Shown: positions 24,565 to 33,202 of the stretch, one piece after another
Layout of the letters: the number at the start of each line of letters is the position of its first letter
How positions within the stretch are numbered: position 1 is the first letter of the stretch
Assembly: GCF_038396785.1 (NCBI RefSeq)
Contig: NZ_CP151087.1
Coordinates: 1,364,001-1,428,000 of the forward strand
Direction: 5' to 3'
Length of the DNA stretch: 64,000 nt
From: Sphingobacterium thalpophilum
Lineage (GTDB): Bacteria; Bacteroidota; Bacteroidia; Sphingobacteriales; Sphingobacteriaceae
The notes under the pieces: generated by a model
Databases searched by the model: none
What the model saw: the letters and a program-made list of their open reading frames with translations, nothing else
Told to the model about the DNA's origin: nothing
Program-made: the position numbers and the translations under genes

Positions 24565-24773
24565 TGGAAATTAAATTACAATCAATTATAACTTGCCCAA
24601 ATTGCGGATACAAAAAAGAGGAAACAATGCCAACAGATGCTTGCCAATATTTTTATGAATGTGAAAATTGCAAGACAAGATTAAAACCATTACAAGGCGA
24701 TTGTTGTGTGTATTGTAGTTATGCCAGTGTTCCTTGTCCATCAATACAACAGGATAAAAAATGTTGCTATTAG
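24564..24773 (+). CDS. GDCCVxC domain-containing cysteine-rich protein
   Basis: A 69-aa protein with ten cysteines: CPNCGYKKEETMP, CENCKTRLKP, the diagnostic GDCCVYCSY, and a CC near the end. GDCCVxC proteins are found beside merTP in Bacteroidetes and presumably bind mercury or another thiophilic metal. Translation is coupled to merTP by a one-base overlap. Confidence 0.88.
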   Translation: MEIKLQSIITCPNCGYKKEETMPTDACQYFYECENCKTRLKPLQGDCCVYCSYASVPCPSIQQDKKCCY

Positions 24774-24842
24774 AAACCAATTAAGAGAAAAAAATGTTCA
24801 GTTTTTTCAAAAAATATTTTCAAAAATTTAAGAAGAATACTT

Positions 24843-25181
24843 ATGCTATCAACAGAAAAAACATTATCAGAAGTAATTGAAGTACTAAGACAAAGGGGTT
24901 ATACGGAAGACTTTAATCTATTGGAAGAAAACATTTCGTACAAAATAGACGGAGAGAAAGTTAATTTAAGGGACATTGTTATTGATAAAATTTATCGTTT
25001 TACTGGGCTTAATGACTTGGAAGATGAGGCTATCTTATATGCGATGAGAAACCAAAAAGATGGAGCAAAAGGTGTTTTCGTAAATGGTTATGGTACATAC
25101 TCTGACAGTGCAGCAAACAGCATCATTGAGCAAATATCAGTTGACGAGGACGATAATGATGATTGGACGATAGAAAATTAA
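24843..25181 (+). CDS. Small metal-operon protein (often mislabelled PRPP synthetase)
   Basis: A 112-aa cytoplasmic protein: EVIEVLRQRGYTEDFNLL, then DKIYRFTGLNDLEDEAILYAM and KGVFVNGYGTYSDS, with an acidic tail. Databases call such proteins phosphoribosylpyrophosphate synthetase, but it is far too short and lacks PRPP-binding motifs. A paralogue sits in the copper operon at 37535-37840. Role unknown; it may be a metal-stress accessory protein. Confidence 0.75.
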   Translation: MLSTEKTLSEVIEVLRQRGYTEDFNLLEENISYKIDGEKVNLRDIVIDKIYRFTGLNDLEDEAILYAMRNQKDGAKGVFVNGYGTYSDSAANSIIEQISVDEDDNDDWTIEN

Positions 25182-25187
25182 ATCACA

Positions 25188-25598
25188 ATGACTGAATTAG
25201 AAAAAATTTTACAGCAAAAAGCTATAAAACCCACCGCTATGCGTTTGTTGGTGGTTGAAAAGTTATTGAAACAACAATATGCAGTAAGTCATAAAGAGCT
25301 GGCAGAACAGTTTGAAAAAGCAGATAATATTACTCTCTTCAGAACACTTAAAGTATTCCTGGAACACAAACTTGTCCATACCATTGATGATGGAAGCGGA
25401 GTGATTAAATACGCACTTTGCCAATCAGGATGCAATTGTAATTTATCAGAACTGCACACACATTTTTATTGTACCGACTGCAAACATACTTTTTGCCTTA
25501 CTGAAACAGAAATTCCGAACATCGAAGTTCCTCAAAACTTTAAATTAGATGGAGCTAATTTAGTTCTTAAGGGGAAATGCGACAAATGTAACAAATAG
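25188..25598 (+). CDS. Fur-family transcriptional regulator
   Basis: A 136-aa Fur/Zur-like protein. The winged helix is at residues 1-80 (KPTAMRLLVVEKLLKQQYAV, NITLFRTLKVFLEHKLVHTI). The dimerisation/metal domain has HTHFYCTDCKHTFC and a terminal CDKC, forming a Cys4 zinc site, plus an unusual CQSGCNCN insert. It probably controls divalent-metal efflux genes nearby. It starts 6 bp after the preceding gene. Confidence 0.87.
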   Translation: MTELEKILQQKAIKPTAMRLLVVEKLLKQQYAVSHKELAEQFEKADNITLFRTLKVFLEHKLVHTIDDGSGVIKYALCQSGCNCNLSELHTHFYCTDCKHTFCLTETEIPNIEVPQNFKLDGANLVLKGKCDKCNK

Positions 25599-25639
25599 AT
25601 TTTTTCAACTTTGCAATTCTATTGCACAATCTATTTATT

Positions 25640-25647
25640 TATATTTG
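25640..25647 (+). promoter_or_regulatory. -7 box upstream of the DUF6660-like gene
   Basis: TATATTTG matches TAnnTTTG exactly; the start codon is 6 bases downstream (25654), again implying a very short or absent leader. Confidence 0.45.
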
Positions 25648-25653
25648 TAGCTG

Positions 25654-25980
25654 ATGAAACTATTTATATTCATATTCAGTATATATTTTCTGGCATTATC
25701 CGTAATGCCGTGTACTGATGCGTGTGGTATGGATACCAGTAATACTTCAAAATCAGAGCTTTCTAATACAAGCAATGGTCAAACGAAAAACGGCGATTTA
25801 TGCAGTCCTTTTTGTTCTTGTGCTACTTGTCATACCGTTGTGAATTTTACGTTTCAAACGTTCAAAATAAACGAGGCAAAGCCAAGTCTTAGCAAGATAC
25901 AAAAATTCCCACTTCAAAATTTCAATTTCATTTCCAATTATCACGGAAACATTTGGCAGCCGCCAAAGATTAATACTTAA
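25654..25980 (+). CDS. Secreted Cys-rich protein with IWxPPKI tail
   Basis: A 108-aa protein with an N-terminal signal-like helix (KLFIFIFSIYFLALSVMPC), cysteines in CTDACG and SPFCSCATCHTVVNF, and the C-terminus NIWQPPKINT. It resembles the DUF6660 type of small periplasmic proteins upstream of RND metal pumps. The protein at 36121-36507 has the same plan and tail. Probably a periplasmic metal-binding or sensing protein. Confidence 0.65.
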   Translation: MKLFIFIFSIYFLALSVMPCTDACGMDTSNTSKSELSNTSNGQTKNGDLCSPFCSCATCHTVVNFTFQTFKINEAKPSLSKIQKFPLQNFNFISNYHGNIWQPPKINT

Positions 25981-26069
25981 TATTTTCAGCAAATGTATTT
26001 ATTGGTAATGGATGATATATTCATTTACTATTAGATAGGTGTATTATCTAAATTGCACATTTAGCTGTC

Positions 26070-26090
26070 CTTTCTGTAACGGACAGAAAG
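26070..26090. promoter_or_regulatory. Inverted repeat upstream of the RND pump
   Basis: CTTTCTGT (26070-26077) and ACAGAAAG (26083-26090), a perfect 8-bp inverted repeat with a 5-base spacer, 41 bp before the pump start. There is no T-run after it, so an operator is more likely than a terminator. Confidence 0.45.
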
Positions 26091-26130
26091 TATTTATATC
26101 CATTATTATTAATTATTAATCAAATGAATT

Positions 26131-29100
26131 GTGTTAGACAGTATCATAAAATTTAGCATTAAGAACAAGCTCGTCATTGGAATAATGACATTGTTGCTCA
26201 TTATTTGGGGAGTGTGGAGTGCCACAAAATTACCCATTGATGCCGTACCCGATATTACAAATAATCAGGTGCAAATAATTACGGTTTGCCCCACATTGGC
26301 GGCTCAGGAAGTAGAACAATTAGTAACTTTTCCGATAGAGCAAAGCATTGCTAATATTCCCGATTTAGAAGAAACCAGAAGTATTTCTAGGTTTGGTTTG
26401 TCCGTAATTACAGTTGTATTTAAGGAAAAAGTAGACATTTATTTTGCCCGACAGCTCATTAATGAAAAACTGAAAGAAGCAGAAGAAAAAATTCCGAACG
26501 GAATAGGAACACCTGAACTGGCTCCGGTCAGTACAGGGCTTGGTCAGATATACGAATATATAATACATCCCAAAAAGGGAAGTGAAAATAAATACAATGC
26601 CAAAGACCTTCGTACAATGCAGGACTGGATTGTTGCAAGGCAACTGTATGGTACACCCGGAATTGCAGAAGTAAATAGTTTTGGTGGCGAGCTAAAGCAA
26701 TATGAAGTTGCTGTTAATCCTAATCGCTTAAAGGCTATGGATATAAGTATTACCGATATTTTCAACGCTCTTGAAAAAAATAACCAAAATACAGGGGGAG
26801 CATATATTGATAAGAAACCAAGTGCTTATTTTGTTAGAGGTATTGGTTTGGTTACATCATTAGAAGATATAAAAAACATCAGTGTAAAAAATAATCCTGG
26901 CAGTGTTCCAATTTTTATAAAAGATGTGGCAGATGTACGATTTGGTAATGCTGTAAGATATGGGGCTATGACATATAATGGAGAAGTTGATGCAGTAGGC
27001 GGTGTGGTAATGATGTTAAAAGGCGAAAATGCCAATAATGTAATTGAAAAAATAAAAGAAAAACTTCCTACTATACAAAAGTCATTACCTGATGATATTA
27101 TTATTGAACCCTATATAGACCGTTCAGTTTTAGTTGACAAGGCAATGAGTACCGTAGAAAAAAACCTGATAGAAGGTGCGTTGATTGTTATCTTTGTATT
27201 AGTACTTTTTTTAGGAAATTTTAGAGCCGGATTAATAGTAGCTTCCGCTATTCCATTAGCAATGCTGTTTGCCTTAGCGATGATGAATGTGTTTGGTGTA
27301 AGCGCCAATTTAATGAGTTTGGGAGCCATAGATTTTGGGTTGATTGTAGATGGGGCAGTAATTGTTGTGGAAGCCACATTACATCACTTAGGCTTACGGA
27401 AATCTAAACAAAGGCTTACACAAACCGAAATGGATGAAGAGGTTTTCCTGTCTGCCTCCAAAATTCGTAGCAGTGCAGCATTTGGTGAAATCATTATACT
27501 AATTGTTTACATTCCTATTCTTACGTTAGTGGGTGTTGAAGGTAAAATGTTCCGTCCGATGGCACAGACTGTAGGTTTTGCCATTTTTGGAGCTTTGATT
27601 TTATCCTTAACATACATACCAATGATGTGTGCTTTGTTCTTATCCAAAAAACCTACGTATAAAGAAACCTTTTCTGACAGAATGATGAATTGGTTACAAA
27701 AAAAATATCAGCCTTTGCTTGAAAAAGCGATTAGCATAAAGTATTGGTTCGTGGGTATCGCCATTGCCATATTTGCGGTTAGTATTTTCTTGTTTAGCCG
27801 AATGGGAGGAGAATTTATACCCCAGCTACAAGAAGGAGAATATGCGTTTGAATTTAAAATGCCTATTGAAACCTCATTATCACAAAGTATAGAAACTTCG
27901 ATGCTTGCTTCGAGAATTGCCAAACAATTTGATGAAGTAAAAATGGTGGTAGGTAGAACTGGAGCTGGTGAAGTACCTACTGACCCAATGCCTCCGAGTG
28001 CAACAGATTTAATAATTATTCTTAAGCCTGAAAGTGAATGGAAATCCGGAAGGACATACGATGAATTAGGCGATGCAATAGAAGAAAAAATAGCCGTAAT
28101 ACCTGGCATAATTGTCGAAAAAAGCCAACCCATTCAAATGCGTTTTAACGAACTTATGACAGGGATAAAACAAGATGTTGCAATTAAGATTTTCGGAGAA
28201 AATTTAGATACACTAGCGTTAAATGCCGATAAGGTTAGCAAAGTTATACAAACAGTAAAGGGAGTTACAGTACCTCAAGTAGAACTGGTAAGTGGGCTAC
28301 CTCAAATTAATATTGAATACGACCGAACTCGTTTAGCCAATTATGGAGTAAATGTAGAAGATGTAAATAATGTTGTGAGTACTGCCTTTGCAGGAAAAAG
28401 TGCAGGTGTGGTTTTTGAGAATGAAAGGAGATTTGATTTAGTTGTGCGTTTAGATAGTACTTACCGGGGTAGTATTGAAGATGTAAACAATATGATGATA
28501 CCCACCAACATAGGTAGTCAAATTCCTCTATCACAAGTGGCTACAATTGATTATAAATTAGGACCGGCGCAGATAAGCCGTGAAGCGGGAAAGCGAAGAA
28601 TTGTAATTGGTTTTAATGTAGCAGACAGAGACGTTCAAAGTGTAGTAGAAGAAATTCAAAAAAAATTGAATAACCAAGTAAAATTACCATCAGGATATTA
28701 TTTCACTTATGGTGGGCAGTTTGAAAATTTACAGGAAGCCAGCAATAGATTACTGATAGCTGTTCCAGTTTCTTTAATATTGATATTTGTACTGCTTTAC
28801 TTTACTTTCAGTTCTTTTAAACAGGCAGGATTAATTTTTACGGCTATCCCAATGAGTGCAATTGGAGGAATACTAGCTTTATTACTTCGGGGAATGCCTT
28901 TTAGCATCAGCGCAGGTATTGGATTTATTGCATTGTTTGGTGTTGCAGTCCTCAACGGAATTGTATTGATAGGTATTTTCAATCAATTAGAAAAAGAAGG
29001 AGAAAAAGATGTATTGAAACGGGTAATCGAAGGAACTAAAATCCGTTTGAGACCGGTTTTAATGACTGCAACAGTTGCCAGTTTAGGATTTCTGCCAATG

Positions 29101-30498
29101 GCTTTGAGCAGTAGCGCAGGTGCAGAGGTACAAAAACCATTGGCTACAGTTGTTATCGGTGGTTTGGTAACTGCCACATTCCTTACCCTATTCGTACTGC
29201 CTTTATTGTACATCATCTTCAATTCAAAAATTAATTTAAAAAGAAAACTTAAAGTGAAACCCATTGCGACTATCGTTGTGTTACTGCTATCATTGGTAGG
29301 TTTTACAGCAAACGCACAGACGAAAGATTTATCCAGTGTTGATGAAGCAATAAACATTGCGCTGAAAAATAATCAAATCATAAAGGCTTCAGATTTAGAA
29401 ATTGATGCAAGTAAAGCCTTGAAAAAAACTGCCGGAGAATTACCAAAATTAGGTTTTAATGCACAATTAGGGCAGTACAACAGTACAAAATTCGACCAGT
29501 CATTTGAAGTGGCGCAAACTATTCCTTTTCCTACTTTATTCGGAGCAAAAAAGCAATTGATTAATGCAGAAATAAAAGCGAAAGAATTACAGAAAAACCT
29601 TACGGTAATAGAGCTAAAAACGCAGGTCAGAACTTACTATTATCAAATCCTGTATTTGCAACATAACCAAAAACAATTACAACAGTTAGATAGTCTGTAC
29701 AGCGATTTTATAAAAATAGCACAGCTTCGTTATAAAACTGGTGATACAAAAAAAGTGGACATCAGTACGGCAGAAGCTAAGAAAGGGGAAATTAATTTAT
29801 TGTTAAAACAGAATAAAGTGTTTTTAAACAATGCTGTTGCCAGTCTGAAAACTTTGATGAATACAAGAGAGGATTTTCTCATTGTAGAAAATGGAATTTT
29901 TCAACCATTACAAATCAGTAATTTATTGGATAATGATGTAGTTGCAAGTCATCCCGCCATTCAATCCTTATATCAGGATGCTGTTATTGCAGAACAGACC
30001 AAAAAGGTAGAACGTTCGCAAGGTTTACCTGATTTTACAATTGGTTTTACAAATCAATCTTTAATAGGTTTTCATACTGTAAATGGCGCAGAAAAATATT
30101 TTAATTCTGGTAAACGTTTCAATTCTGTAAATATTGGCATTGCAATTCCTATCACTTATGGTGCTACCAAAGCAAGGATAAAATCTTTGGACTTCAGAAA
30201 ACAGGCTTCCGAAGCCAATGCTCAGCAGCTGCAAAAAGCATTAACAACACAATTACAAAATGCTTTGCAACAATACCAACAAGATATGCAACAGTTTAAT
30301 TATTTTCAGCAAGAAGCATTGCCTAATGCCAAAGAAATAGTATCAGCAGCACAATTAGGTTATAAAACTGGAGAAATCAGCTATGTAGAATATCTTTTTG
30401 CATTGCAAACCACAACCGATATTCAATTAAATTATCTGAAAAGTATTCAGCAGGTAAACCAGTCTGTAATCAGTATTTATTCTCTCATTAATCAATAA
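26131..30498 (+). CDS. CzcA-type RND metal efflux pump fused to a CzcC/TolC-like outer-membrane factor
   Basis: A 1,455-aa fusion. Residues 1 to about 1035 are a heavy-metal RND pump (first helix NKLVIGIMTLLLIIWGVW). The helix-IV motif DFGLIVDGAVIVVE is the divalent-cation (Zn/Co/Cd) type rather than the Cu/Ag type. From about 1043 an internal signal-like helix (PIATIVVLLLSLVGFTANAQ) starts a TolC-family channel (about 1064-1455) with repeated helices such as QLLQQLDSLY-type segments. The GTG start at 26131 fits the family N-terminus. Such fusions are common in Bacteroidetes. The adaptor gene follows 8 bp later but is truncated. Confidence 0.9.
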   Translation: MLDSIIKFSIKNKLVIGIMTLLLIIWGVWSATKLPIDAVPDITNNQVQIITVCPTLAAQEVEQLVTFPIEQSIANIPDLEETRSISRFGLSVITVVFKEKVDIYFARQLINEKLKEAEEKIPNGIGTPELAPVSTGLGQIYEYIIHPKKGSENKYNAKDLRTMQDWIVARQLYGTPGIAEVNSFGGELKQYEVAVNPNRLKAMDISITDIFNALEKNNQNTGGAYIDKKPSAYFVRGIGLVTSLEDIKNISVKNNPGSVPIFIKDVADVRFGNAVRYGAMTYNGEVDAVGGVVMMLKGENANNVIEKIKEKLPTIQKSLPDDIIIEPYIDRSVLVDKAMSTVEKNLIEGALIVIFVLVLFLGNFRAGLIVASAIPLAMLFALAMMNVFGVSANLMSLGAIDFGLIVDGAVIVVEATLHHLGLRKSKQRLTQTEMDEEVFLSASKIRSSAAFGEIIILIVYIPILTLVGVEGKMFRPMAQTVGFAIFGALILSLTYIPMMCALFLSKKPTYKETFSDRMMNWLQKKYQPLLEKAISIKYWFVGIAIAIFAVSIFLFSRMGGEFIPQLQEGEYAFEFKMPIETSLSQSIETSMLASRIAKQFDEVKMVVGRTGAGEVPTDPMPPSATDLIIILKPESEWKSGRTYDELGDAIEEKIAVIPGIIVEKSQPIQMRFNELMTGIKQDVAIKIFGENLDTLALNADKVSKVIQTVKGVTVPQVELVSGLPQINIEYDRTRLANYGVNVEDVNNVVSTAFAGKSAGVVFENERRFDLVVRLDSTYRGSIEDVNNMMIPTNIGSQIPLSQVATIDYKLGPAQISREAGKRRIVIGFNVADRDVQSVVEEIQKKLNNQVKLPSGYYFTYGGQFENLQEASNRLLIAVPVSLILIFVLLYFTFSSFKQAGLIFTAIPMSAIGGILALLLRGMPFSISAGIGFIALFGVAVLNGIVLIGIFNQLEKEGEKDVLKRVIEGTKIRLRPVLMTATVASLGFLPMALSSSAGAEVQKPLATVVIGGLVTATFLTLFVLPLLYIIFNSKINLKRKLKVKPIATIVVLLLSLVGFTANAQTKDLSSVDEAINIALKNNQIIKASDLEIDASKALKKTAGELPKLGFNAQLGQYNSTKFDQSFEVAQTIPFPTLFGAKKQLINAEIKAKELQKNLTVIELKTQVRTYYYQILYLQHNQKQLQQLDSLYSDFIKIAQLRYKTGDTKKVDISTAEAKKGEINLLLKQNKVFLNNAVASLKTLMNTREDFLIVENGIFQPLQISNLLDNDVVASHPAIQSLYQDAVIAEQTKKVERSQGLPDFTIGFTNQSLIGFHTVNGAEKYFNSGKRFNSVNIGIAIPITYGATKARIKSLDFRKQASEANAQQLQKALTTQLQNALQQYQQDMQQFNYFQQEALPNAKEIVSAAQLGYKTGEISYVEYLFALQTTTDIQLNYLKSIQQVNQSVISIYSLINQ

Positions 30499-30505
30499 AT
30501 AAAAA

Positions 30506-31240
30506 ATGAAATTCAATATAAATAAAATCACGTTTGTAACAGTGATAACTGTTGTAATACTTGCTTTTTCCGCTTGCAATAATCATAAAGATGGGGATGG
30601 GCAAAACCAGAAGGCAAAAGAAATTCAAAAAGAAGAAGCCCACGAAGAAGTACCAACCATTGCCACACTTTCAGAGGAACAGATAAAGATAGTTGGAATA
30701 AAAATAGGCACAATAGAACAAAGGGAGCTGTCTGCAACCATCAAAGCAAATGGAAATCTGAATGTTCCCAATAACAATAAAGCCAATGCTACAACTTTAT
30801 ATGGTGGGGTGATAAGAACATTGAAAGTTCAACTTGGGGATTATGTTAGAAAGGGTGAAATAATAGCAACGATTGGCAATCCGCAGTTTATACAATTACA
30901 GGAAGAATATTTGAGTATAGTAAGTAGAATAACTTTTGCAGAGCAAGAGCTATCAAGACAAAAAGAGTTAAACGAAGGAAATGCTGGCGCAAAGAAAAAT
31001 TTACAAAGTGCAACAGCCGAATTGAACAGCCTTCGTACTCGAAAAGCATCTTTACATCAACAATTACAATTAATGGGCATCAATCCCAGCACCCTATCAA
31101 ACAGTAATTTGAAATCTGCGCTAACGGTAATTAGTCCTTTGAATGGTACAGTGAGTAATGTTTTCGCTAAAATTGGAAGTTATGTAGATGTTTCTTCTCC
31201 AGTAAAGCTGTTTTTGCCGATGTTGGGGTTGCCTTATTAG
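30506..31240 (+). pseudogene. CzcB/CusB-type efflux adaptor, C-terminally truncated
   Basis: A 244-aa frame. It has a lipobox in VVILAFSACNNHKDG, a biotinyl-lipoyl-like region with GGVIRTLKVQLGDYVRKG and a coiled hairpin, then PLNGTVSNVFAKIGSYVDVS. Adaptors of this family normally continue for well over 100 residues. Here the frame switches near 31204 into the last codons of a P-type ATPase read out of frame (KLFLPMLGLPY) and stops. The membrane-proximal domain is missing, so the pump probably lacks a working adaptor. Confidence 0.85.
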
Positions 31241-31281
31241 CTATACTAAACGCAGTAAGGATACAGCGGATGAAATTTTAA
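31204..31281 (+). pseudogene. Last 25 codons of a CadA/ZntA-type P-type ATPase
   Basis: In this frame the sequence reads KAVFADVGVALLAILNAVRI and then QRMKF and stop, the conserved C-terminal helix of Zn/Cd/Pb-transporting P-type ATPases. No other part of the ATPase is present. It abuts the broken adaptor gene, so a deletion probably removed the 3' half of the adaptor, anything between, and almost all of the ATPase. Confidence 0.8.
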
Positions 31282-31610
31282 GATTAGAACATCCTAATGA
31301 TGAATAAAACAGACAATTCGTAAGAAAGGCAAAAGTTATCAAATGTCAATTTGTCGAAGGAGAAGAAGAAAAGACCTTCGCTCTTTATGATACTTTTTGG
31401 GATATTTTTTAGCTCTGTGTCTTATTGCTTTGATATACATAAAATTAGACACTATTATATCTATCCCTATCACTAAAAATGGACTTATTAGTTCTGTATC
31501 GAGCAAAAACCAAAGTTCCAAAAGAGAAACCCGAAAATGCAAATTTCTTTCAAATATGACAGTATTTGGGCTTCTCTATTATTGTTTAAAAAATAGATTT
31601 AGGATAACGG
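31282..31610. other. Gap between cargo 1 and rteC copy 1
   Basis: 329 bp between the ATPase remnant and the first rteC. Short frames exist on both strands but none has a recognisable motif or start context. I see no repeat, terminator or attachment site here. Confidence 0.5.
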
Positions 31611-32435
31611 ATGGATAAATTTTATAACGAAACGCTGGCTAAGCTGGAAAACGAAATCAAAGAATTTGAGATTGAAGCAGACTGTTCGATAGAACGCATT
31701 GAAGCAGTTATACAACTTATTATCAAATGTTTATTCGACGTAAAAAAATATATTTTAAAAAGAGGATTTAAGAATGTTGATGAAGAAATTCGCTTTTTTA
31801 AATATCAAAAGCCAATTATCGTTTCAAAGCTCATCTATTATAATGCCATCTATAAAATCGAAACGAGAAGACCGTATGGAAATAAGCGTACCAAGAAATA
31901 TTTTGTCAAAGAACTGAAAAAGCTAAAAAGGTTCTTTGAAAATAACCTTGATTTTTATAAGTATTACCGTAGCAATAATTCTTTCTTTGACGAACAATTT
32001 TTTGTACGTGGCAAGCACGATATAAGACTATGGTTAGACACTTTTTATTTTGAGGCAGACCATCGCTTTTCTACTTCGCACGATTATAAGGTTGCCAAGA
32101 TAATTGCTAATGACCTGATACAGGTATATTTGGAAGACAGGTTAAATAACATCAACGTTAAAAAGGTTTCAGATAATTCGTTGATATGGACAGCAAGCAA
32201 AACTGCACTCACGGAACTCATTTATGCACTGTACTCCCACGGTGCATTTAACAATGGGAATACAGAAATAAAATTGATAGCCAAAACGTTTGAAGATGCC
32301 TTCAATATTGAGTTAGGCGACTTTTACCATACGTTTATGGAACTTAAAGCCCGCAAAATAAACCGAACGAAATTCCTCGACAGGCTGTGTGAAGCACTGA
32401 TAAAGAAAATGGACGAACAAGATGAAAAACAGTAA
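31611..32435 (+). CDS. rteC: RteC-family protein, copy 1
   Basis: A 274-aa RteC homologue: a helical N-terminal half (SIERIEAVIQLIIKCL), the conserved KPIIVSKLIYYNAIYKIE, SHDYKVAKIIANDLIQVYLE, and a C-terminal region WTASKTALTELIYALYSHGA with ELKARKINRTKFLD. In CTnDOT, RteC activates the excision operon. It is about 88% identical by eye to the copy at 44660-45481 and in the same orientation, so the pair are direct repeats around the copper island. Confidence 0.9.
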   Translation: MDKFYNETLAKLENEIKEFEIEADCSIERIEAVIQLIIKCLFDVKKYILKRGFKNVDEEIRFFKYQKPIIVSKLIYYNAIYKIETRRPYGNKRTKKYFVKELKKLKRFFENNLDFYKYYRSNNSFFDEQFFVRGKHDIRLWLDTFYFEADHRFSTSHDYKVAKIIANDLIQVYLEDRLNNINVKKVSDNSLIWTASKTALTELIYALYSHGAFNNGNTEIKLIAKTFEDAFNIELGDFYHTFMELKARKINRTKFLDRLCEALIKKMDEQDEKQ

Positions 32436-32497
32436 GTATATATGTACACAGGCTTTATTCCTCTTGGCAAGAAGTCAGAGTAATTAAACTTAAATTG

Positions 32498-32505
32498 TAA
32501 ATTTG
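32498..32505 (+). promoter_or_regulatory. -7 box for the HMA-AraC regulator
   Basis: TAAATTTG, exact consensus, 46 bases before the start at 32551. No good -33 box. Confidence 0.4.
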
Positions 32506-32550
32506 TTTATTGCTTATGTATTAAATACTAAACGTAGTCAGTAAATAAAT

Positions 32551-33114
32551 ATGAATACAATCTTTATTAAAAATATGGTTTGCGACCGTTGCATTATGGT
32601 GGTACAAAACGAATTGGAAAAACTGGGATTAGATGCTAAAAATATAAAACTGGGCGAAGTTATTCTTTCCAAAGAAATAACATCTCTGGAAAAAGAGAAT
32701 TTGTCCAAAACTTTAGAGCCATTAGGATTTGAAGTAATTGACGATAAAAAAGGCAGGATAATAGAAAAGATAAAGAACATTATCATTGACCTGGTACACC
32801 ATCAGGATAGTGATGTAAAAACCAACCTTTCCGATGTATTGAGTGACAAATTGCATCACGATTACAATTACCTGTCCAATCTGTTTTCAGAGGTAGAGGG
32901 TACAACCATTGAAAAATACTTTATCGCCCAAAAGGTGGAGAAAGTCAAAGAATTGTTGGTGTATGATGAGTTGTCATTAAGTGAGATTGCGAACCGCCTA
33001 AATTATTCGAGCGTGGCATATTTGAGTAACCAGTTTAAAAAAGTTACCGGGCTAACACCAAGCCATTTCAAACAGATTAAAGAGGATAAAAGAAAACCGT
33101 TGGATAAAGTGTAA
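32551..33114 (+). CDS. HMA-AraC fusion regulator of the copper island
   Basis: A 187-aa protein. Residues 1-70 resemble a heavy-metal-associated domain with MVCDRCIMVV (CxxC at 11-14) and GFEVIDDKKG. Residues 85-185 are an AraC DNA-binding domain (LSEIANRLNYSSVAYLSNQF, KKVTGLTPSHFK). The metal domain in place of the usual sugar-binding domain suggests a copper-sensing activator. Likely targets are the two 21-bp-period direct repeats at 33115 and 35619. Confidence 0.85.
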   Translation: MNTIFIKNMVCDRCIMVVQNELEKLGLDAKNIKLGEVILSKEITSLEKENLSKTLEPLGFEVIDDKKGRIIEKIKNIIIDLVHHQDSDVKTNLSDVLSDKLHHDYNYLSNLFSEVEGTTIEKYFIAQKVEKVKELLVYDELSLSEIANRLNYSSVAYLSNQFKKVTGLTPSHFKQIKEDKRKPLDKV

Positions 33115-33153
33115 GTAAATCTTACAAATCAAATCCAAAATTTCACAACAGTA
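33115..33153 (+). promoter_or_regulatory. Copper-island direct repeat, copy A (upstream of copA)
   Basis: ACAAATC (33124-33130) and ACAACAG (33145-33151) are 21 bp apart start to start. 32 of 39 aligned bases match copy B at 35619. It begins directly after the regulator's stop and ends 50 bases before copA. Confidence 0.6.
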
Positions 33154-33202
33154 CCCATAAATATAATAGCCAATTTTGTATTGTAAATTAAAGCAGGCAA
33201 AT

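Noticed and set aside
24794..24880. A 28-codon Lys/Phe-rich frame between the GDCCVxC gene and the next gene
   Set aside because: Too short, overlaps the following gene and has no support beyond an ATG.
31397..31618. A 73-codon frame before rteC copy 1
   Set aside because: Overlaps the rteC start and has no family features.
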